From: Streptosporangiaceae bacterium
GTDB taxonomy: Bacteria > Actinomycetota > Actinomycetes > Streptosporangiales > Streptosporangiaceae
DNA: 64,000 nucleotides
Assembly (NCBI GenBank): GCA_025964715.1
Contig: JAOPYH010000190.1
Coordinates: 18,527-82,526, forward strand
Direction of reading: 5' to 3'
A program made the position numbers and the translations under genes. Each line of letters opens with the position of its first letter. The stretch's first letter is position 1. This document shows, piece after piece, positions 30,091 to 39,072 of this stretch. The notes beneath the pieces are model-generated. The model was not told where the DNA came from, did not search any database, and saw only the letters and a program-made list of their open reading frames with translations.

Positions 30091-31080
30091 ATGGCGGACG
30101 CTCCGTGGCGAATCCTGGCACTGGTGCCCCTCGGGGAGGATCTCGTCCGCCCCATGTTCGCCGACCTCGACGTCGAGGTCGGCTTCCCGGAGACCCGCGA
30201 CCGTGACGGCATGCAGGCCGCGCTCGCAGAGGCCGAACTCGTCATAGGCGACTTCACCGGGACCCTTCGGCTGGACGCCGCCGCGGTCGGCGCCGCACCT
30301 AGCCTGGCCTTCGTGCAGATGCCCCAGGTAGGGGTGGACAGCTGTGACCTGCCGGCGCTGAGCGCGGCGGGCGTACCGGTGGCCAACACGGCCGGAGCCA
30401 ACGCCCGGGCGGTCGCGGAATGGGCACTCGGCGCCGCCTTGACCCTGTGCCGCCGGCTGGCCTGGGGGGACCGGCGGATGCGCTCGGGCGAGTGGCCGCA
30501 GAGCGAGCTGCTGGCCCGCGGCACCCGTGAGATCCACACGCTGCGCGTCGGCATCCTGGGCTTCGGCGCCATCGGCTCCGAGGTGGCCCGGTTGTTCGCC
30601 GCCCTCGGCTGTGATGTGTCGTACTGGTCACGGCGGCGCCGTCCCGACGCCGCGGCGACATACCGCCGGGAGCTCGACGACCTGCTGAGCAGCTCCGACA
30701 TCCTGATCATCGCCCTGCCTCGTACGGCCGAGACCGCCGGCCTGCTCGGCCCCGAGCACCTCGCACTCCTGCCGCCGGGTGCGTTGCTGATCAACGGGGC
30801 ACGGGGCGGCATCGTGCCCGAGGACGCCGTGCTGCAGGCCCTCGACCACGGACGCCTCGGCGGCGCCGCCCTCGACGTCTTCGAACCAGAACCGCCGGCC
30901 ACGGGACATGCGCTGCGCTCTCATGAGAACGTGCTGCTCTCCCCGCACGTCGCGGGCGCCACCGCGCAGGCACAGCTCAACATCGTGACCCTGGTGATGA
31001 GCAATATCCGCGCCGCGATCGAGGGCGCCCCGGTGGTGAATGTGGTCAATGGCCTCGACCCGGTGATCCGCCGACGCTGA
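30091..31080 (+). CDS. D-isomer specific 2-hydroxyacid dehydrogenase
   Basis: VGILGFGAIGSEVARLFAALGCDVSYWSRR; LLINGARGGIVPEDAVLQAL; ENVLLSPHVAGAT. Confidence 0.92.
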   Translation: MADAPWRILALVPLGEDLVRPMFADLDVEVGFPETRDRDGMQAALAEAELVIGDFTGTLRLDAAAVGAAPSLAFVQMPQVGVDSCDLPALSAAGVPVANTAGANARAVAEWALGAALTLCRRLAWGDRRMRSGEWPQSELLARGTREIHTLRVGILGFGAIGSEVARLFAALGCDVSYWSRRRRPDAAATYRRELDDLLSSSDILIIALPRTAETAGLLGPEHLALLPPGALLINGARGGIVPEDAVLQALDHGRLGGAALDVFEPEPPATGHALRSHENVLLSPHVAGATAQAQLNIVTLVMSNIRAAIEGAPVVNVVNGLDPVIRRR

Positions 31081-31100
31081 CCGTTCGTCGGTTTATTACA

Positions 31101-31117
31101 AGTGTGCAGTGCACACT
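31101..31117. promoter_or_regulatory. Perfect palindrome AGTGTGCA-G-TGCACACT upstream of K+/H+ antiporter
   Basis: 8-bp arms with 1-nt centre in an AT-richer intergenic spacer. Confidence 0.6.
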
Positions 31118-31175
31118 CAAATCTGTAGGATCACTACAATCACAGTGACCCCGGCAGACCCGAAGGGCGGTACGC

Positions 31176-32660
31176 GTGCGGCTTGACGTCTGGATGCTGG
31201 CCGGGGCCGCCCTCGTAATCGCCGCGATCGTCGCCGTACGGCTGTCGTACCGGATGGGCCTGCCGAGCCTGCTGGCCTACCTCGGGCTCGGGGTCCTGAT
31301 GGGCGAGTCCGGCTTCGGCATCCGCTTCGACAACGCCGAACTCGCCCAGACCCTCGGTATGGCGGCCCTCGTCGTCATCCTGACCGAGGGTGGCCTGACG
31401 ACGAATTGGCAGCACGTACGCCCCGGCGTCCCCATCGCGCTCTCCCTGGCCACGGTGGGTACGGCCGTCAGCATCGTGATCCTCGCGGTGACCGGGCACT
31501 GGCTGCTCGGCTTCGACTGGCGGCTGGCGTTCCTGCTCGGCGCGGTCCTGGCGCCCACCGACTCGGCCGCGGTCTTCTCGGTGCTGAGGCGGCTGCCGCT
31601 GCCCAACCGGCTGGCCGGGATCCTCGAGGCCGAGTCGGGGTTCAACGACGCTCCGGTCGTGATCGTCGTCATCATGCTGAGCGAGCTGAACGGGCACCGG
31701 CCCGGGATCTGGGCCCTTCTGGCGATCCTCGTGTACGAGTTGGTCGCCGGCGCGGTGGTCGGCTTCGTGGTCGGCCGGATCGGGGTCTTCACGCTGCGCA
31801 GGGTGGCGCTGCCCGCCTCCGGTCTCTATCCGCTCGCGGTGCTGTCACTGGCGCTGGGCTCCTACGGCGCGGCCGCGCTGCTGCACGCGAGCGGCTTCAT
31901 GGCCTGCTACGTCTGCGCGCTCGTGCTGGGCAACGCACGCCTGCCACACCGGCCGGCGACGCGGGGGTTCGCCGAGGGCATCGCCTGGCTGGCCCAGATC
32001 GGGCTGTTCGTCATGCTCGGCCTGCTCGCGTCACCTTCCGAACTGCCGCATGAGATCCTCGCCGCCCTCGTCATCGGGTTCGTGCTCGTGCTGGTCGCCA
32101 GGCCACTGTCAGTGCTGATCTCCACGCTCGGGTTGGGTGTCGGCTGGCGCGAGAGAGCGTTCCTGTCATGGGCGGGCCTGCGCGGTGCGGTCCCGATCGT
32201 GCTGGCCACCATCCCCATCACCCACCTCGTCCCCGGGGCACAGCGCCTGTTCGCACTGGTCTTCGTGATCGTCGTATTCCTGACCCTCCTCCAGGGCCCG
32301 ACACTCCCCCTGGTGGCACGGTTGTCCAGGGTCACCGTGGAGGGTGAGGCGAAGGATCTCGAGGTGGAGGCCGCGCCGCTCGAGGAGCTCAACGCCGACC
32401 TGCTGGAGGTACGCGTTCCGTCCGACTCACAGCTCAGCGGAGTGGAGATCTTTGAGCTGAGGCTTCCGTCCGAGGCCTCGATCACGCTCATCGTCCGGGA
32501 TGGGCGCAGCTTCGTGCCGGGCCCGACGACCCAGATCCGTGGGGGCGACGTGCTGCTCGTCGTCGCGACCGCGCCCGCGCGGCGGGAGGCCGAACGCCGG
32601 TTGCGCGCGGTGAGCCGACGCGGCAAGCTGGCCGGCTGGTTCGGTGAGACCGGTGAGTAA
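31176..32660 (+). CDS. Potassium/proton antiporter (CPA1, CvrA/NhaP2-like) with TrkA-C domain
   Basis: Na/H exchanger fold TM region; LGAVLAPTDSAAVFSVLRRLPLPNRLAGILEAESGFNDAPVVI; C-terminal TrkA-C-like segment. Confidence 0.93.
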   Translation: MRLDVWMLAGAALVIAAIVAVRLSYRMGLPSLLAYLGLGVLMGESGFGIRFDNAELAQTLGMAALVVILTEGGLTTNWQHVRPGVPIALSLATVGTAVSIVILAVTGHWLLGFDWRLAFLLGAVLAPTDSAAVFSVLRRLPLPNRLAGILEAESGFNDAPVVIVVIMLSELNGHRPGIWALLAILVYELVAGAVVGFVVGRIGVFTLRRVALPASGLYPLAVLSLALGSYGAAALLHASGFMACYVCALVLGNARLPHRPATRGFAEGIAWLAQIGLFVMLGLLASPSELPHEILAALVIGFVLVLVARPLSVLISTLGLGVGWRERAFLSWAGLRGAVPIVLATIPITHLVPGAQRLFALVFVIVVFLTLLQGPTLPLVARLSRVTVEGEAKDLEVEAAPLEELNADLLEVRVPSDSQLSGVEIFELRLPSEASITLIVRDGRSFVPGPTTQIRGGDVLLVVATAPARREAERRLRAVSRRGKLAGWFGETGE

Positions 32661-32743
32661 CGCACCACAGTCCCACAGGTACCATTGGCAGTCGTTAGAC
32701 CAGAGTGCCAGTCCACCGTGGCTGTGTGCAGCGAGGAGGAACC

Positions 32744-33103
32744 GTGCCGACGTATCAGTACGCCTGTACCGCGTGCGACGAGCGGCTCGATGTCGTACAG
32801 AAGTTCAGCGACGACCCACTGACCGAGTGCGGGGAATGCGGTGGCCGCCTGCGCAAGGTGTTCTCCGCCGCGGGCATCATCTTCAAGGGATCGGGCTTCT
32901 ACCGGACCGACAGCCGCGGCTCCGGCAAGGCACCCTCGACCACCTCGTCGAGCGGCTCGGACAAGCCCACGAAGAGCGAGTCCTCGTCGGATTCCAAGAG
33001 CTCGGACTCCAAGAGCTCCGGGTCCAAGAGTTCTGGCGACTCCAGCGGCTCTTCGGCATCCTCGTCCTCGTCTTCGTCTTCGTCTTCGGAGAAGGTCGCC
33101 TGA
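32744..33103 (+). CDS. FmdB-family zinc ribbon protein with Ser-rich tail
   Basis: MPTYQYACTACDERLDVVQKFSDDPLTECGECGGRLRKVFSAAGIIFKGSGFYRTD; GTG start. Confidence 0.93.
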   Translation: MPTYQYACTACDERLDVVQKFSDDPLTECGECGGRLRKVFSAAGIIFKGSGFYRTDSRGSGKAPSTTSSSGSDKPTKSESSSDSKSSDSKSSGSKSSGDSSGSSASSSSSSSSSSEKVA

Positions 33104-33236
33104 CCTCGCGGATCCAAGCTTTCCGGGAGTAGCGCTCCCGCGGCGGCGCCCGATCGGACCGGGCCGGGCCGGCGAGTTATCCACAATTCGGGCGGGGGCC
33201 GCCTCGGGCGTACGGGCTGCGGTTAGGGTCGGCGCC

Positions 33237-34055
33237 ATGCCCATGTCACAGCCCGTCGCCGAGGTCGGAGTCATCGGCGGTTCCGGGTTCTACTCGTTCC
33301 TCGACGATGTCGAGGAAGTCGCCGTCGACACCCCCTACGGCCGGCCCAGCGACCGGATCGCCATCGGGACCGTGCCCACCGGGAGACGGGTCGCCTTCGT
33401 CCCGCGCCACGGCCGCGACCATCGCTACCCCCCGCACAAGATCCCCTATCGCGCCAATCTGTGGGCCCTGCGGTCACTCGGAGTCCGTCAGATCCTGGCG
33501 CCGAGCGCGGTGGGCTCCCTCACCCCCAAGTACGGTCCCGGCACGCTCGCCATCCCGGACCAGCTCGTCGACCGGACCCATGGCCGCGCGCAGACCTTCT
33601 ACGACGAGGGTGGCGCGGTCCACGTGACCTTCGCCGATCCCTACTGCCCGGTCGGCCGCCGAACGGCCGTCGACGTCGCCGCCAGTGCCGGTTGGCAGCC
33701 GATCGACGGCGGCACTCTGGTGGTGATCGAGGGGCCGCGCTTCTCCACGCGCGCCGAGTCGCAGTGGTACGCGGGCCAGGGCTGGACCCTCGTCGGCATG
33801 ACGGGCCATCCCGAGGCCGTGCTGGCGCGGGAACTGGCGCTCTGCTACACGCCCATCTGCCTGGTGACCGACCTCGACGCCGGCATCGACGAGGGCGAGG
33901 GCGTCACGATGGGCGAGGTCTACCGCGTCTTCGCTCAGAACATCGACCGGCTCCGGCCCGTGGTCGCCGACCTCGTCGCCGCGCTCCCGGCCGAGCGCGA
34001 CTGCCCCTGCGCACATGCGCTCGACGGCATCAACCTCCCCTTGGAGCTCCCGTGA
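33237..34055 (+). CDS. mtnP: S-methyl-5'-thioadenosine phosphorylase/PNP family
   Basis: GVIGGSGFYSFL, PRHGRDHRYPPHKIPYRANLWALRSLGVRQILAPSAVGSL, VIEGPRFSTRAES, MTGHPEAVLARELALCY. Confidence 0.94.
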   Translation: MPMSQPVAEVGVIGGSGFYSFLDDVEEVAVDTPYGRPSDRIAIGTVPTGRRVAFVPRHGRDHRYPPHKIPYRANLWALRSLGVRQILAPSAVGSLTPKYGPGTLAIPDQLVDRTHGRAQTFYDEGGAVHVTFADPYCPVGRRTAVDVAASAGWQPIDGGTLVVIEGPRFSTRAESQWYAGQGWTLVGMTGHPEAVLARELALCYTPICLVTDLDAGIDEGEGVTMGEVYRVFAQNIDRLRPVVADLVAALPAERDCPCAHALDGINLPLELP

Positions 34056-34711
34056 GGGCCGGGCGGCCTCGAGTCGGTGTCTTTCAGGGCTTTCGGGGCG
34101 GGGCCACCATCCGGTCAGCCCGCCACCGCCGCTTGCCGGCCGCCGCCCTCGCGGCCGCCGCGATGGGCCTGGCACTCCTGTCCCTGCGGCCCACCACCCC
34201 ACCGGGCGTACGGGTGGTGACCGCGGCGCGCGATCTCCCCGGCGGCACGACGCTCCGGGTCAGGGACCTGCGAGAGATCGCGCTGCCCGCGGCGGCAGTG
34301 CCCGACGGGGCCGTACGGTCGGGCGCGGCCGGGCGGGTCCTCGCGGCGCCGATGCGCCGGGGCGAGCCGGTCACGGACGCACGACTCGTCGGGGCCGGGT
34401 TGCTGGACGGCTACGGGCCAGGAGTGGTCGCCACCCCGGTGCGGGTCGCGGACGCGGCGGCCGTACGGCTGCTTCGCGCGGGGCACCGGATCGACGTCCT
34501 GGCCGCCGCGCCGGCCCCGATGGAGGACATGGTGCCCGTACCTGAAGGACGGGCACGGCTGATCGTGTCCGCCGTGCCGGTCATCGCCGTACCCCGGGGA
34601 TCACCCGGCGACCAGGGCGCGCTGGTCGTGCTGGCCACCAGCCGCGAGCAGTCGATGGCCCTCGCCGGAGCGGGCACACGGCTCTCGGTGACCATCGTGG
34701 CCGGCGCCTGA
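34052..34711 (+). CDS. SAF-domain protein (CpaB/RcpC-like)
   Basis: RVVTAARDLPGGTTLRVRDLREIALPAAAVPDGAVRSGAAGRVLAAPMRRGEPVTDARL; GTGA overlap with mtnP. Confidence 0.85.
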   Translation: MRAGRPRVGVFQGFRGGATIRSARHRRLPAAALAAAAMGLALLSLRPTTPPGVRVVTAARDLPGGTTLRVRDLREIALPAAAVPDGAVRSGAAGRVLAAPMRRGEPVTDARLVGAGLLDGYGPGVVATPVRVADAAAVRLLRAGHRIDVLAAAPAPMEDMVPVPEGRARLIVSAVPVIAVPRGSPGDQGALVVLATSREQSMALAGAGTRLSVTIVAGA

Positions 34712-34736
34712 TCCGGAGCCTCGTACGGCGGCGGCG

Positions 34737-35843
34737 TCAGCCCGTAGGTGCTTTGTACTCCCAGTGCCAGGGCTCGAAGGGGCTGCTGTAGGCCCAGGCC
34801 GGGTGGAACCAGCCGTACTTCAGCGAGTTGGCCCGCAGCCAGTTGAACTGGCTCGAGCCCTGATTCTGCACGCCCCCGCAGATGTCGACAGCGGTGCCAA
34901 AGCCATGGTTACTGCTTCCCGGGACGGCGGCGTACCCGGGGGGACGGCTGGCATAGAGCCGGTGCTGATCGGACAGGCTGCGGTAGGAGTCGGTGAGGCA
35001 CATGTTCCCGCCGAAGCGCCGCTTGTAGGCGGCGTTGAGCTTGTAGAAGGTCAAGGCCGCGTCCGCCCGCAGCTTCCTGCCCGGCTGCGGCAACCGGCAC
35101 AGGTAGCGGCTCGGGATGAGGCCGTTCGGGAACTTGCGCGCGTTGGTGACCAACGCTGGGTCACAGCCGAGGGAGAGCCGCCGCTCCTCGCCCGCCTGCA
35201 TCCGGTCGAGCATCTGGTTGAGCTGGCGGGTCAGCTCCGCCGAACGCCGCCTCAGTGCGTCGACGCTCCGCTGGAGCCTGGCCTGCTCGACCGCGTTGCG
35301 GGACTGCAGGTCCTGGGCGGTGGAGGTGAGTTCCTCGCGTCGCTGCCGGACGCTGGTCACCTGGCGGATCAGCGCCTCCTGGGCCGCGGCGATGTGGCTG
35401 ACGTCCGCTGCGGCCCGCAGGCCGGTCTCCGGCGAGACACGGCCGAAGACCACCATCGAGCCGGCCGCCCCCTTCTGCTGGTAGGCGGCGTTCGCGAGCC
35501 GCACCAGCGGGCCCCTCATCTGCTCGAGTTGCGCGTCGGCCTTGCCGAGTTCCGCCAGGGTGGCCTGGAGCTTCTGCCGCGACTGTGCCAGTTGTCTGCG
35601 TCGGCTCACCGACTGCTGGGTCGCCTTCTCCAGGTCCGCACGCGCTTTCGTCGCCTGCTTGTGGAGGACGTCGACCGGGTCGAGTGCGCTGCGCTGCGCG
35701 GCGATCCCCGGCGATATGAAGGCATGCGGTGCGCAGAGGAGCACGAGCGACGCCATCGCCAGGAAGGCCGCGGTCAGCCCAGCCGACCGTGGAGCTGGCA
35801 CGTTGGAGACTCCGGACTGTGGGGGGAACAGCCGCAGGAACAT
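34737..35843 (-). CDS. Secreted coiled-coil M15-family D-Ala-D-Ala carboxypeptidase (VanY-like)
   Basis: CLTDSYRSLSDQHRLYASRPPGYAAVPGSSNHGFGTAVDICGG...WEYKAP; N-terminal coiled coil. Confidence 0.9.
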   Translation of the reverse strand: MFLRLFPPQSGVSNVPAPRSAGLTAAFLAMASLVLLCAPHAFISPGIAAQRSALDPVDVLHKQATKARADLEKATQQSVSRRRQLAQSRQKLQATLAELGKADAQLEQMRGPLVRLANAAYQQKGAAGSMVVFGRVSPETGLRAAADVSHIAAAQEALIRQVTSVRQRREELTSTAQDLQSRNAVEQARLQRSVDALRRRSAELTRQLNQMLDRMQAGEERRLSLGCDPALVTNARKFPNGLIPSRYLCRLPQPGRKLRADAALTFYKLNAAYKRRFGGNMCLTDSYRSLSDQHRLYASRPPGYAAVPGSSNHGFGTAVDICGGVQNQGSSQFNWLRANSLKYGWFHPAWAYSSPFEPWHWEYKAPTG

Positions 35844-35894
35844 TACTACACGAAGCCGAGCGATCTCACCGTGACCCTATGAAATCAGCTCAAT

Positions 35895-36386
35895 TCAGCC
35901 AGTTCGGTAACCGTTCCTCCTACACCACTCGAGCAATGGAGGGAAGCGCCGCCAGTTGCCCGGGCAGCGCCGCTGCGGCTGCGCGCTCGAGGACTTGGGA
36001 GTGGGGCCTGATGTCTTCGGTGCCGGTTTTGTGACCTTCGGGGTAACGACAACCGGAGGAACCGCTTCGCCCTGTGTGGGATAGACGCGAGGCGTCGGCC
36101 GCCCGGAGACGGATGCCGCCGTTTCCCCGCTGGCCGGCTTGATCACCGGAGCCGTCCGGTCCTCGCGCGTGGCGCCGATTCCGGCCAGCACCACCCCGAG
36201 CAGCACCAGCCCCGCGGCCAGCAGCACAACGCCGCGGTTGGCCCTCAACCGGCCCAGGACGGACGTAGCGGCAGACGACCGCGCTGACCTCGCCTCGTCG
36301 CCCTCCTCGGGCCGCGACCAGATCTCTTCACCCTCGGGACCCACCACGGGACAGGAGCGTACAGAGCACCACGAGCTAATGCTCAA
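35895..36386 (-). CDS. Hypothetical single-pass membrane protein
   Basis: TM segment VVLLAAGLVLLGVVLAGIGA followed by Pro/Thr-rich region. Confidence 0.55.
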   Translation of the reverse strand: MSISSWCSVRSCPVVGPEGEEIWSRPEEGDEARSARSSAATSVLGRLRANRGVVLLAAGLVLLGVVLAGIGATREDRTAPVIKPASGETAASVSGRPTPRVYPTQGEAVPPVVVTPKVTKPAPKTSGPTPKSSSAQPQRRCPGNWRRFPPLLEWCRRNGYRTG

Positions 36387-36571
36387 TCACGCACATCCCG
36401 ACCCGCCCCGTAGCCGCCACGCGTGGATCAATGCGCACGGCCTCGGCTGGAGCGCTAACCTGTCAGAGGTCGTTCGATCGGACACAGGAGCCCCAAGCCC
36501 GCCCATGCGTGCGATGATCGTCAACCGCGCAGGAGCGGCCGTCAAGGTCCAGTAGGCTCTAACAGCGACAA

Positions 36572-36644
36572 GCCCTCGTAGCTCAGGGGATAGAGCAACG
36601 GTTTCCTAAACCGTGAGCCGCAGGTTCGAATCCTGCCGGGGGCA
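36572..36644 (+). tRNA. tRNA-Arg(CCT)
   Basis: GCCCTCGTAGCTCAGGGGATAGAGCAACGGTTTCCTAAACCGTGAGCCGCAGGTTCGAATCCTGCCGGGGGCA; anticodon loop TTCCTAA. Confidence 0.95.
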
Positions 36645-36646
36645 CC
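36603..36646 (+). repeat. att copy 1: 3' end of tRNA-Arg
   Basis: 44-bp core ttcctaaaccgtgagccgcaggttcgaatcctgccgggggcacc. Confidence 0.92.
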
Positions 36647-37027
36647 CAAGATGATCAGTGAAAGCCCCGGTTGACCAGCCCTAACGCAGGTCGCCGGGGT
36701 TTCGCGCGTGTGCAGCCGTACGCCGCACGAGCAGCTCCTCAGCCCCTGGTCGCGGGATATACGCGGGATGAGACGGCGGGCAACGACCTTGCGGGGACTG
36801 ATGGCCCGCACAGGACGGCCGAAGACCAGGTCAGCGCCCAGCGATTGTGCAATTAGCGTGCAATTAGCCAGGGTGAACAGGGGTCAAGAGCGGGTACTCG
36901 CGGTCACATTGGAGCGCAGGTCAGGGCCCTCAACGGCCATGTTCGGTTTGCTTCCCAAGCTGACAGTGGCTTCGAGCACCACCGGCGAGGCAGAGCTAGG
37001 CGAGCCGCAGTTCGTGACAGCTGGAGC

Positions 37028-37837
37028 CTAATCGGGGTCTGTCGGCCAGTCAGGCGGTGCCGCAGCGGCGGCGGCCTCCTGCCAGGCAAGCAGACCGCCG
37101 CGCAGGGGCCAGGCCCGGGTGCGCTCAGGGTGGCTGGGTATGCCGGCGTACACGGCGCCGAAATGCCACTGGTGCGCTCGGGCGGCACTCTCCACGGCCA
37201 GTCGGCCGGCCTGACGGTCGCGTTCGAGCTGATCGGCGATGAGCGAATCTTTCCGCATCACAAGCGCGATCTGCTCATCGATCTGCCCAGGTGAGGGGGC
37301 GAGAGACAACTCCAACATGGGCGGGAGGAGTCCTTCGGCGAGCGCCGAGGCCAGCCGGGCATGCCCGTCCAACAGCAGCCAGCCGTCCAGGCCGCTGACC
37401 CACCACAGCAGCAGCGGCGGCAGTACGCCCTCGCGGGCGAGCTTGCGGTAGGCCTTTACCCTGGCGTGATCCGCAGCAGGCAGCGGATGCATCGGCACCA
37501 CGGCGTTCCAGCCGGCGCACCAGTCCAGGTAGCCGACCGAGTCGACGGCGAGCTCATTCCTCCAGACCGATTCCGGCCCCGGTGGTCGCCATGGCTTCAG
37601 GCTCCACCAGCCTGCATGCAACGGCCCAGGCGCGATGGTCAGCCATGACGCATACCGGTGCGGCCACGCCGGCGCCGTCCGCGCCAACGCTGCGGTAATC
37701 GGCGGAAGCACCGGCAGGTATCCGGAGAGCCGCAGATAGTGCACGCCATACTTCCAGCGCGCCACTTTCGCCAGTAGCACCGGCCGCGTTTCCTGCCAGA
37801 TCCAGAACCGGTTCGGCCCGGCGACCTCGATTCGCAT
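37028..37837 (-). CDS. Hypothetical ParB-like protein
   Basis: LDGWLLLDGHARLASALAEGL reminiscent of ParB-like GHxR region. Confidence 0.6.
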   Translation of the reverse strand: MRIEVAGPNRFWIWQETRPVLLAKVARWKYGVHYLRLSGYLPVLPPITAALARTAPAWPHRYASWLTIAPGPLHAGWWSLKPWRPPGPESVWRNELAVDSVGYLDWCAGWNAVVPMHPLPAADHARVKAYRKLAREGVLPPLLLWWVSGLDGWLLLDGHARLASALAEGLLPPMLELSLAPSPGQIDEQIALVMRKDSLIADQLERDRQAGRLAVESAARAHQWHFGAVYAGIPSHPERTRAWPLRGGLLAWQEAAAAAAPPDWPTDPD

Positions 37838-38212
37838 TCGTGGGATCGCCGATGCGGACACGCCCAGGCGCAGTCCTCCGCCCGGAACTTGATCTCGACG
37901 CACCGCCGCAATCTGCGCGAGATCAAGGGAGGAAGCATCTGCCGGACGAGACGTCTGCCGGGGCTACCTGCTCCCAGCTCAGCCCCGTGATCGGCATCGA
38001 ATGGGTCAACGGTCTCCGGAGCCGGTAGGGCAGGCCCAGGCCGGGCAATTAGCGGGCAATTAGCCAGGGTGACCAGGGGTCAACAGGGGTCACTGGTGAT
38101 CACAGCCAGCCGCAGGTCAGCGCCCACCGTCTCGGAGAACCGGACGATTCCCAAGCTGACAGCGCAGGTATGGGCAGTCCTATCCGAATCACCGCCGGGC
38201 CGGAGCCTCCAG

Positions 38213-38614
38213 CTATTGAGCGATCAGGGTCAAGCCTTCGTGTTCGGCGAAGTCCTCAAAATCCTTGACGTTCAGAGTCGCCAGCGGCAACCCGTAGGTG
38301 AGGGCGCACGCGGCGATCCACGAGTCGTTGGCAGGCCGGGGCCGACCGCGGCGGATGGCGTACGCGGAGATCTGACCCCACGTTCGGGCGACGTCATCGC
38401 TGTACGGAAGGACGATCACTCCGTTGAGCCAGTGGTTCAGGGCGTCGCGGTTGCGCCGGCCCCATTGCCGAAGTTCGGCCCACTGGATCAGTTCGCCGAG
38501 GGTGATGAACGTGATGCACGGCTGCTTGCCGATGAGCCGGGTCATTACGGGGGAGGGGAGCCGGCGCTTCAGGCTCAGGGACGAGACGTCGGTGTCGAGG
38601 ACTACGCGATCCAC
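38213..38614 (-). CDS. PIN-domain toxin (VapC-like)
   Basis: MDRVVLDTDVSSL, ITLGELIQWAEL, NDSWIAACALTYGLPLATLNVKDF. Confidence 0.9.
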   Translation of the reverse strand: MDRVVLDTDVSSLSLKRRLPSPVMTRLIGKQPCITFITLGELIQWAELRQWGRRNRDALNHWLNGVIVLPYSDDVARTWGQISAYAIRRGRPRPANDSWIAACALTYGLPLATLNVKDFEDFAEHEGLTLIAQ

Positions 38615-38620
38615 GGGCGG

Positions 38621-38821
38621 TCAGGCCAGGTCGGCGTGACGGGTGGCGTGGACGTGAGCCAGGAAGGCGTCCAGTTCTTCGTCGCTGTCGAAGACGTCGT
38701 CCTGGGCGAGGTCATCCGGTGACTCGATCGGCCGGACGTGCTTGCGCCGCGCCAGCTCATCGATCGATACCGAGCCACGCTCCGGAGGCCCCGCAGGGTG
38801 TTCCGCGCTGCTCGTGCTCAT
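38621..38821 (-). CDS. Putative VapB-like antitoxin
   Basis: Small acidic ORF immediately upstream of VapC. Confidence 0.7.
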   Translation of the reverse strand: MSTSSAEHPAGPPERGSVSIDELARRKHVRPIESPDDLAQDDVFDSDEELDAFLAHVHATRHADLA

Positions 38822-39010
38822 CGTCACCTCCTGTTACCGTCACTATCGAGTGTCGCACGCCTCCGCCGCAGTGCGCGAGCAAAGCCAAGATCCCCGGGAC
38901 GAGCGTCACCGAGCGCGCGGGATATGTGCGGGATGGCCACCCCTGAAGATACGTGCGGGAGCCGGTTGGATGCAGGTCAGGGCGCATGTAGCCGCCGGAC
39001 CGCTTGTGGA

Positions 39011-39054
39011 TTCCTAAACCGTGAGCCGCAGGTTCGAATCCTGCCGGGGGCACC
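39011..39054 (+). repeat. att copy 2 (tRNA-Arg 3' end)
   Basis: Exact 44-bp copy of the 36603-36646 core. Confidence 0.92.
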
Positions 39055-39072
39055 ACGTTTGACCAGGCATTT

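Noticed and set aside
32940-33095. Tandem tcctcgtc/aagagctcc repeats
   Set aside because: In-frame Ser/Lys codon repeats encoding the low-complexity FmdB tail, not a CRISPR or mobile repeat.
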